Of a DNA stretch of 37,461 nucleotides, positions 32,239 through 37,461 are shown piece by piece. Positions within the stretch are counted from its first letter, which is position 1. Each line of letters starts with the position of its first letter. The notes under the pieces are model-generated. The model was not told the DNA's origin. It searched no databases and saw only the letters and a program-made list of their open reading frames with translations. Source of the DNA: Chloroflexota bacterium (GTDB lineage: Bacteria > Chloroflexota > Dormibacteria > Dormibacterales > Dormibacteraceae); NCBI GenBank assembly GCA_005887685.1, contig VBHJ01000024.1, positions 35,467-72,927 of the forward strand. Direction: 5' to 3'. The position numbers and the translations under genes were made by a program.

Positions 32239-33141
32239 TCAGGCCTTCGCCGCCGACCACGCGCGGCGAATGTGCTGCTTCCCTGTGCGTAGAGCCAAAG
32301 CTCCTTTCACGGCTCGAATCGCCACGTACACGGCGAAAGCGAGGCTTGTGATGAAAAATCCGACCGGGAGGTTGCTGAAGTACGCGAGGGCGAGGCCCAA
32401 CCACGTGAATGCCAACGAGAGCACGATGCTCAGGGCCAGGGCGCGAGCCGGCCTCGCTGTGAGCTGAAGTGCGGACGCCGCGGGCGCGACGAGCAGGGCG
32501 AATATGAGCAGCGTGCCCACGATCTGCACCGTGATCGCGACCGCCAGGGCGAGGACGACGAGGAATGCGATCGAGATGCGGCGCACACGCACTCCGCGCG
32601 CCTCGGCCACATCAGGGTCGACGGTGGCGAAGACAAGCTGCCGGCCGAAGATGGCGAGCGCCGCGACGCCGAGCAACGCCACGACGAAGGTGAGCTGGAC
32701 ATCTCGATCGGAGATCCCGAGGATGGTCCCGAACAGGAAGCTGTAGATGCCTGCCGCGCTGCCCGCGTAGAGACGGAAGAAAAGCAGGCCGAGCCCCAGC
32801 GAAAACGCCAGGATCGAGGCGACGGCGGCCGACTCGGCGCGATGGCCGGCATCGACCGTACGGCCAACCCAGCCGATGCCAAGCGCCGCGACGACGCAAA
32901 AGACGATCAGGCCGAAAACCGGCGCGACGTGGACGAGCACCGCACCCGCCGCGCCCGGAAAGCCGACCTGCGAGAGCATGTGCGCCGCAAAGCTCTGACC
33001 CCGCAGCACCACGAAGTACCCAGCCGCCCCGGCAAGCAGGGCGACCAACGTGGCGGCGCCGAACGCGTTGTGCATGAAGTGGAACTGAAGCAGCAGCTGC
33101 ACGTCAGCCACGAGATCCCACGACGGTCCTGGCTGAGACAT
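32239..33141 (-). CDS. Metal ABC transporter permease (ZnuB/SitC-like)
   Basis: 300 residues from the ATG at 33141, which shares one base with the ATPase stop (TGATG). Eight or so helices in the ABC-3 permease pattern: FMHNAFGAATLVALLAGAAGYFVVLRGQSFAAHMLSQVGFPGAAGA, FATVDPDVAEARGV, TLLIFALLVAPAASALQLTARP, LPVGFFITSLAF. Together with the permease half of the next gene it probably forms a heterodimeric channel, as in two-permease systems of the Sit/Yfe/Tro kind. The basic C-terminal tail (GALALRTGKQHIRRAWSAAKA) is longer than usual. Confidence 0.9.
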   Translation of the reverse strand: MSQPGPSWDLVADVQLLLQFHFMHNAFGAATLVALLAGAAGYFVVLRGQSFAAHMLSQVGFPGAAGAVLVHVAPVFGLIVFCVVAALGIGWVGRTVDAGHRAESAAVASILAFSLGLGLLFFRLYAGSAAGIYSFLFGTILGISDRDVQLTFVVALLGVAALAIFGRQLVFATVDPDVAEARGVRVRRISIAFLVVLALAVAITVQIVGTLLIFALLVAPAASALQLTARPARALALSIVLSLAFTWLGLALAYFSNLPVGFFITSLAFAVYVAIRAVKGALALRTGKQHIRRAWSAAKA

Positions 33142-33941
33142 CAGTGATCGACCGGGTGGTAGCTGACCGGCTCGTGCTGCCCGACCACGATGAGCCGGCC
33201 GTCGCTGGTCTTCAGCACCTCGACAGGGGCGCCGTAGAGCCGGGTCAGGGTTTCGGTCCGGATCACCTCTTCCGGTTTGCCGCACAAGACGTGACCGCCG
33301 GCGACATACACGACCCGATCGACGAAGGGGAGGATCGGGTTGACGTCGTGCGCGACCAGGAGAACGGTCACGCCTTGCCTCTCGCAGATCGTGCGAATCA
33401 GGTCCGATATCGCCTGCTGGTTGTTGAGGTCGAGGCTCTCGAGGGGCTCATCCAGCATCAGCATTCGGGCCCCGGTGACCAGCGCCTGGGCGATCAGGAT
33501 GCGCTGCTGCTCGCCGCCAGACAGCTCGCCGATCGGCCGTTCGGCGTAGGCGGAGGCGCCCACCAGCTCGATCATCCGCCGGACCCTGTCTTCCTTGGTC
33601 CGCGAGGGGAGCGGCACCCCAAGCCGATCGCCGTCGAGTCCCAGGCGCACCAGGTCGAGGGCGCGAATGCGCAGGTCGGGGTCGAACCTGCGGCGCTGGG
33701 GCAGGTAACCGACCTCGTCGTTGCCGCGGCGGACCGGGCGTCCGAAGACGCGCACCGTGCCGGCGCTGAGCGGGACGACGCCCAACAGCGCCTTGAGCAG
33801 GGTGGATTTCCCCGCGCCGTTGGGTCCGAGGACCGCCACGAACTCGCCGGCCGCCACCTCGAGGTCGGCATCGCGCCACACGAGGTGGCCTCCGAGCGAA
33901 ACGCTTGCCCCCTCCAGCGCGACCGCGCTCGAATTGCCCAC
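33141..33941 (-). CDS. Metal ABC transporter ATP-binding protein (ZnuC/MntB-like)
   Basis: 266 residues from a GTG at 33941 (an open frame continues to 34007 but runs through the repeat array). Walker A GPNGAGKST, Q-loop VGYLPQRRRFDPDLRI typical of the Zn/Mn/Fe ATPases, signature LSGGEQQRILIAQAL, Walker B LMLDEPLESLD, switch VAHDVNPILPFVDRVVYVAGG. The 'QRRRFD' after the Q-loop is usual in this branch. It energises the two permeases downstream; overlapping stops and starts make one operon. A G-rich stretch precedes the GTG. Control is expected from the divergent Fur-family gene. Confidence 0.92.
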   Translation of the reverse strand: MGNSSAVALEGASVSLGGHLVWRDADLEVAAGEFVAVLGPNGAGKSTLLKALLGVVPLSAGTVRVFGRPVRRGNDEVGYLPQRRRFDPDLRIRALDLVRLGLDGDRLGVPLPSRTKEDRVRRMIELVGASAYAERPIGELSGGEQQRILIAQALVTGARMLMLDEPLESLDLNNQQAISDLIRTICERQGVTVLLVAHDVNPILPFVDRVVYVAGGHVLCGKPEEVIRTETLTRLYGAPVEVLKTSDGRLIVVGQHEPVSYHPVDH

Positions 33942-33960
33942 CGCAACGCTCCCCCACAAG

Positions 33961-34012
33961 ATGCGCAAGATTATTGCACAAGCCGTATGCGCAAGCCGAA
34001 TGCGCAACCCGC
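33961..34012. repeat. Four tandem 13-bp repeats, consensus ATGCGCAAGCCGA
   Basis: Units start at 33961, 33974, 33987 and 34000: ATGCGCAAGATTA, TTGCACAAGCCGT, ATGCGCAAGCCGA, ATGCGCAACCCGC. Three share ATGCGCAA exactly and the second differs at two bases of it. The array fills the space between the divergent metal-transport and Fur-family genes and lies just upstream of the -10 element at 34014, so it is a candidate cooperative metal-regulator binding site. Confidence 0.75.
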
Positions 34013-34013
34013 C

Positions 34014-34019
34014 TATACT
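34014..34019 (+). promoter_or_regulatory. -10 element TATACT of the Fur-family gene
   Basis: TATACT matches the -10 consensus in five of six bases and ends nine bases before the ATG at 34028. The transcript would start at or next to the start codon, consistent with the lack of a Shine-Dalgarno sequence. No good -35 hexamer is seen; the region is occupied by the 13-bp repeats. Confidence 0.5.
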
Positions 34020-34027
34020 TGGCGCAG

Positions 34028-34414
34028 ATGCCCCGACCGAGCCCGGTGACCGACGAGGTGCGCCGCCTTTTCGAGATCCGGGAACGCCACGCGTGGTCGA
34101 TCGAGGAGCTGCACGACACGGTCCGAACCTCGCTCGGATCCGCGGACTACTCGTCAGTCTTCAGGGCGGTCAGCCTGCTCGAGAGGCAGGGTCTCATCGA
34201 CCGCATCGACCTCGGCGAACGCCACGCGCGCTTCGAGCTCCGCGACGACCACCACGAGCACATCCGCTGCGAGAGCTGCGGGCGCGTGGCGGAGGTCCCG
34301 GTCTGCGTCCTGGACGACGCGGCGGCTCAGGTGCAGAGCCTCACGGGCTATCGGGTTCTCAGCCACCAGGTGGTGTTCGGCGGCCTTTGCCGGGAGTGCG
34401 CGGCCAGCGCCTGA
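34028..34414 (+). CDS. Fur family metal-responsive regulator (Zur-like)
   Basis: 128 residues. A winged HTH (about 8-62, with WSIEELHDTVRTSLGSADYSSVFRAVSLLERQGLIDRIDLG) is followed by the Fur dimerisation domain: HARFELRDDHHEHIRCESCGRVAEVPVC, with HH at 75-76, structural-zinc Cys81 and Cys84, and the partner pair Cys121 and Cys124 (GLCREC). The size and divergence from a metal importer point to a Zur- or Mur-like repressor; sequence alone does not fix the metal. In-frame codons upstream to 33905 cross the repeats and are rejected in favour of the ATG at 34028. The stop abuts the convergent alcohol dehydrogenase stop. Confidence 0.9.
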   Translation: MPRPSPVTDEVRRLFEIRERHAWSIEELHDTVRTSLGSADYSSVFRAVSLLERQGLIDRIDLGERHARFELRDDHHEHIRCESCGRVAEVPVCVLDDAAAQVQSLTGYRVLSHQVVFGGLCRECAASA

Positions 34415-35416
34415 CTACGCTTGTGGCGACACCTGTACTTTGAGGCCCGACCCGGCCAGGAACGCATCGATCGCCCTGGGGTACTGGTCGAGCGGGAATC
34501 GATCGGTGATCATCGCGTCGGAGTCGATCACGCCCCTGGCGAACAGCGCCAGCGCGCGCTCGAAGCTGTGCAGGACGGCCATAGAGCCCACGATCTTGAT
34601 CTCGTCGTTGTAGACCCGGAAGGGCGAGAACCGCGCGCTCGCGTCGGTCTTGGCCACGCCGAACATCAGGAACGTCCCTCCGCGCGCCACTCTTGTCAGC
34701 CCGTCCTCGATGGCCGGCACGACGCCGGTCGCATCGATGACGACGTCCCAGCCCTGCGGCATATCCAGCTCGTCCGCGGACCTGGCGATGCGGTCCGCGG
34801 CCAGCCGGCGGGCGAGCTCGTGGCGCCTGGGGTTCGTTTCGACCATGTCGAGACGGCTCGCGCCGCTGTCTTTCGCGAGCTGGGCGAGCAGCAGTCCCAT
34901 GGTCCCCGCGCCGTAGATCAGGTAGTCGCCCGCGACTTTTGCGTCCACCATGTCGAGCCCATGCACCGCGCAGGAGAGCGGCTCGACCAGGGTGCCCCAG
35001 TTGCGCGGCAGGTCGGGCGGCAGGCGAAACGCGTTGGTGGCCGGGACTGCGACGAACTCGGCGCACGCCCCGTCGGTCCTCCCCACGCCGATCCCGTTCC
35101 AGTTCTCGCAGAGGTTGAAATGGCCGGCGCGGCACTGCCGGCACGTGCCGTCGTACAGCGAAGGATCGACGGCCACGAAATCGCCGACCTTGAGATTGCG
35201 CACGCCGTCGCCGATCGCGACGACCTCGCCGCAGAACTCGTGGCCGGGGATGATCGGGTAGCGGGTCGGCGCGAACTCGCCTCGGATCACGTGGATGTCC
35301 GTGCCGCAGATGCCGCAGGCCTCGACCTTGACCACCGCCTCGCCGGCGCTGGGCGTCGGGTCCGCGACCTGCTTGACGACGACCTCGTTCGGCTCCTCGA
35401 TGACGACCGCTTTCAT
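34415..35416 (-). CDS. Zinc-dependent medium-chain alcohol/polyol dehydrogenase
   Basis: 333 residues. GroES-like domain with catalytic-zinc ligands Cys37 (CGICGTD) and His59-Glu60 (GHEFCGEV), then a structural-zinc loop DGTCRQCRAGHFNLC in which Cys92, Cys95 and Cys103 are kept but the first cysteine is replaced by Asp89. The Rossmann domain has YGAGTMGLLLAQLAK with an acidic residue (VETNPRR) after strand 2, pointing to NAD rather than NADP. It is threonine/sorbitol-dehydrogenase-like and probably oxidises the sugar or polyol imported by the coupled transporter. ATGA overlap with the upstream permease. Confidence 0.9.
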   Translation of the reverse strand: MKAVVIEEPNEVVVKQVADPTPSAGEAVVKVEACGICGTDIHVIRGEFAPTRYPIIPGHEFCGEVVAIGDGVRNLKVGDFVAVDPSLYDGTCRQCRAGHFNLCENWNGIGVGRTDGACAEFVAVPATNAFRLPPDLPRNWGTLVEPLSCAVHGLDMVDAKVAGDYLIYGAGTMGLLLAQLAKDSGASRLDMVETNPRRHELARRLAADRIARSADELDMPQGWDVVIDATGVVPAIEDGLTRVARGGTFLMFGVAKTDASARFSPFRVYNDEIKIVGSMAVLHSFERALALFARGVIDSDAMITDRFPLDQYPRAIDAFLAGSGLKVQVSPQA

Positions 35417-36240
35417 TTCACCGCGCCCATGGTCAGGCCGCGGATCAGCTGCTTTTGCGCGATCCAGCCGGCCAGCAGGACCGGCAGGCTCGACACGGTG
35501 GCGGCGGCGGCAAGCTTCGCGTAGAACAGGCCGCGGCCGCTGATGAAGCCGACCAGGAAGATCGGGGTCGTGGCGGCGACCGAAGAGGTGAAGTTGACCG
35601 CGTAGAAGAACTCGTTCCAGCTGAAGATCAGGCAGATCAGCGATGTCGCCGCAATACCGGGCGCGATCAAGGGCACCACGATCCGCAGTATCTCGTGCCG
35701 GAACGCGGCACCGTCGACCCGGGCCGCCTCGAACAGGTCGTTGGGGATCTCGAGGAGAAACGAGCGCAGGAGCCATACGCCGAGCGGGAGGTTGATCGTC
35801 GTGTAGATAAGGGTCAGCGCAAAGATGTTGTCCAGCAGCTGCAGGTCGCGAGCCAGCAGGTAGAGGGGGACGAGGCTGGCGGCAAACGGCAGGAAGCGGG
35901 TCGAGATGAAGAAGAAAAGCGCGTCTTGAGTCCTCTTGATCGGCCTGATGGCCAGCGCATACGCGGCGGGCAGGCCCAGCACCAGGACGAGGATCGTGGA
36001 CCCGATGCTTGCGATGGCGGAGTTGATGAAGAACGGCGGGAAGTCGCCGGAGAGCACTTCCTGAAACGAGGCCAGGGTCGGCATGAAAAAGATCGTCGGC
36101 GGCGAGCTCGCGGCCTGAGTCTCCGTCTTGAGCGCTTCCATCCACATCCACAGGACGGGGAAAAAGAAGATGAACACGACCAGCCAACCGACCACGGAGA
36201 GCAGGATCTTGGAGCGCAGGCTGGTTTGCGCCGAGATCAT
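35413..36240 (-). CDS. Carbohydrate ABC transporter permease (MalG type)
   Basis: 275 residues, six transmembrane helices. N-terminal WLVVFIFFFPVLWMWMEALKTE, central TRFLPFAASLVPLYLLARDLQLLDNIFALTLIYTTINLPLGVWLL, the EAA loop LFEAARVDGAAFRHEILRIVVPLIAPGI and C-terminal FSWNEFFYAVNF, then LIRGLTMGAVK. These are standard CUT1 permease features. It pairs with the upstream MalF-type permease, with which it overlaps (ATGA), and is followed by the dehydrogenase, also by ATGA overlap. The sugar is unknown; the gene set resembles polyol (sorbitol/mannitol) uptake operons. Confidence 0.92.
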   Translation of the reverse strand: MISAQTSLRSKILLSVVGWLVVFIFFFPVLWMWMEALKTETQAASSPPTIFFMPTLASFQEVLSGDFPPFFINSAIASIGSTILVLVLGLPAAYALAIRPIKRTQDALFFFISTRFLPFAASLVPLYLLARDLQLLDNIFALTLIYTTINLPLGVWLLRSFLLEIPNDLFEAARVDGAAFRHEILRIVVPLIAPGIAATSLICLIFSWNEFFYAVNFTSSVAATTPIFLVGFISGRGLFYAKLAAAATVSSLPVLLAGWIAQKQLIRGLTMGAVK

Positions 36241-37187
36241 CGCCTGGCCTCCACCTGGAAGATCGAGAACAGGGTGCGCAGCGCAAAGGTGGCGACGATG
36301 ATCGTGATGATCACCGCCACTACACCGATCGCCGACGCCTGTCCGATGCTGTAACCCTGAAATGCCACGAGGTAGAGCAGGAACGGGATGTTGGTCGTAT
36401 CCTCGCCCGGGCCACCGTAGGTCAGCATGTAGATCGAGTCGTAGGTCTGGACGACGAAGAGCGACCCCAGCAAAGCGCCCAACTCGATGAACGGCCGCAC
36501 CAGCGGGAGCGTGATCCGGCGAAAGGCCTGCAGGGCGTTTGCGCCATCGACCTTTGCCGCCTCCAGGACCTCAGGGTTCTGCGACTGAAGGCCGGCCAGG
36601 ATGATCAACATCATGAACGGCGTCCAGCGCCAGACCTCGACGGTCACGACGGTGACCATGGGGGCCTGACCCACCCAGTCGACCCGGCCGAGACCGATCG
36701 GCTTCAACAGATATGGGATCAGGCCGTAGAGCGGGTTGAGGAGCGTGTGCTTCCAGATCAGAGCACCCGCCGTCGGCATGATCAGGAAGGGCGCGATCAT
36801 GAGCGTCCGCATCAGGCCCTTGCCGAAAACGTCCGAGTTCAGAATCATGGCCACGGCCGTGCCGAGGATCACAGAGATCGCGATCACCGAGACCGTGAGG
36901 ACGACCGTGTTCCAGACGGCGGTCCTGATGCTCTCGTCGGTTATGAGCCTCGCGTAGTTGTCGAGCCCTGAGAACTTGAAGCTCCCTGGCTTCAGCAGGT
37001 TCCAGTTGAAGAAGCTGTAGTAGATCGTCAGCACGAACGGGATCTGGGTCATCAGAAAGACGTAGATGAAGGCGGCCAGCAGAGGCAGGCGCCGGGCCCA
37101 AGCGTCCCGGCCGGAAATGGAGGCGGCGGAATCCCGCGCGCCTCCACGCCCGACGACCGAACGGAGGATCGAGCTACCCGTTTTCAC
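36237..37187 (-). CDS. Carbohydrate ABC transporter permease (MalF type)
   Basis: 316 residues from a GTG at 37187 (GAGGAGAG stands further upstream than usual). Six helices after a 30-residue Gly/Arg/Ser-rich N-terminal segment. Typical CUT1 stretches are PFVLTIYYSFFNWNLLKPGSFKFSGLDNYARL, WRWTPFMMLIILAGLQSQNPEVLEAAKVDGANALQAFRRITLPLVRP (EAA loop) and YMLTYGGPGEDTTNIPFLLYLVAFQGYSIGQASAIGVV. It follows the binding-protein gene after a 29-base gap. Confidence 0.93.
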   Translation of the reverse strand: MKTGSSILRSVVGRGGARDSAASISGRDAWARRLPLLAAFIYVFLMTQIPFVLTIYYSFFNWNLLKPGSFKFSGLDNYARLITDESIRTAVWNTVVLTVSVIAISVILGTAVAMILNSDVFGKGLMRTLMIAPFLIMPTAGALIWKHTLLNPLYGLIPYLLKPIGLGRVDWVGQAPMVTVVTVEVWRWTPFMMLIILAGLQSQNPEVLEAAKVDGANALQAFRRITLPLVRPFIELGALLGSLFVVQTYDSIYMLTYGGPGEDTTNIPFLLYLVAFQGYSIGQASAIGVVAVIITIIVATFALRTLFSIFQVEARR

Positions 37188-37216
37188 TTGTCGCGATCTC
37201 TCCTCGAGATCAAGGG

Positions 37217-37461
37217 CTAATGCTGGTAGTTCTTGCCGGCGGTTTGGGCGAGCGCCTGTGCTTTTTGCAGGGCCGCGTCAACAGTTTCGGTGCCGGCGAT
37301 CACCTTCGCAAACTCCTGCGAAACCTGATCTCCCAGCTGCTGGAATTCGGTGATGTCGACGTACTGGATCCCGACGTACGGGACCGGGTCAACTGTGGGG
37401 TGTGTCACGTCGGCGTGCGCAATCGAGTCAAGCGTGACCTGGGCGAAACCCGCGGACGCCT
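37217..37461 (-). CDS. Sugar-binding protein of the MalF/MalG operon (3' part only)
   Basis: Open from the window edge to a TAG at 37217, giving the last 80 or so codons (ASAGFAQVTLDSIAHAD, VDPVPYVGIQYVDITEFQQLGDQVSQEFAKVIAGTETVDAALQKAQALAQTAGKNYQH). The pattern 'F...L...VSQEFAKVIAGTETVDAALQKAQALAQ' is the C-terminal helix of family 1 solute-binding proteins. It is first in transcription order here, before the two permeases. It is not the partner of the partial binding protein at 1-607, which belongs to another operon running off the other end. Confidence 0.85.
   Translation of the reverse strand, partial: ASAGFAQVTLDSIAHADVTHPTVDPVPYVGIQYVDITEFQQLGDQVSQEFAKVIAGTETVDAALQKAQALAQTAGKNYQH

Noticed and set aside
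33961-34012. CRISPR array or iteron origin
   Set aside because: The 13-base units are contiguous without spacers and sit in a promoter region; no cas or replication gene is nearby.
35417-36286. N-terminal extension of the dehydrogenase frame
   Set aside because: This part overlaps the MalG-type permease in another frame and has no dehydrogenase features; the ATG at 35416 fits.
1-37461. Insertion sequences, phage genes or attachment sites
   Set aside because: No transposase, integrase or tRNA-linked direct repeats were seen in any frame.

Overview
A high-GC window (roughly two-thirds G+C by eye) densely packed with protein genes. It has many GTG/TTG starts, ATGA-type gene overlaps, a consensus sigma-70 type promoter and lipoprotein-anchored binding proteins. 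The gene content (GntR/LacI sugar operons, GlsB-type and short hydrophobic membrane proteins, LURP-one, GrpB, MEDS-domain regulator, fused oligopeptide-type permease/ATPase) fits a free-living heterotroph of soil type from Actinomycetota, Chloroflexota or Dormibacterota. The phylum cannot be fixed from this sequence alone. I recognised no rRNA, tRNA, CRISPR array, phage gene or insertion sequence. No gap between genes exceeds 300 bases.

Layout. 1-1560 (minus): the 5' end of a sugar ABC operon, a GntR/HutC-type regulator overlapping a lipoprotein sugar-binding protein, with two DasR/NagR-like operators over its promoter. 1650-3900 (plus): small membrane and stress-type proteins, a LURP-one protein and a GrpB-family protein. 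3907-5944 (minus): an ECF sigma factor coupled to a membrane-anchored partner. 5968-8256 (plus): a LysE exporter, CorA and a methyltransferase. 8253-10369 (minus): an alpha/beta hydrolase and threonine synthase. 10434-13909 (plus): a class III aminotransferase, adenine deaminase and YciI. 13969-16869: a regulatory cluster (GAF-LuxR, Crp/Fnr, divergent HTH-MEDS).

16918-28662 (minus) is the most coherent system: a LacI-regulated carbohydrate locus. One promoter (TTGACA, 16 bp, TATAAT) with a tandem LacI operator at its start precedes lacI, an oligopeptide-type ABC transporter (permease, permease/ATPase fusion, second ATPase, binding lipoprotein), a cytoplasmic GH3 beta-glycosidase and a secreted beta-helix protein resembling GH55-type beta-1,3-glucanases. 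The inferred route is extracellular cutting of a glucan, import of oligosaccharides and hydrolysis inside the cell. The second permease appears broken by a small frameshifting deletion near 26030.

28786-30505 holds an unrecognised protein and a proline iminopeptidase. 30524-34414 is a metal-uptake system: a Fur-family regulator divergent from an ATPase, a permease, and a second permease fused in frame to its own metal-binding lipoprotein. Four 13-bp direct repeats lie between the divergent genes. 34415-37461 (minus) is the 3' part of another sugar or polyol ABC operon (binding protein, two permeases, zinc alcohol dehydrogenase).
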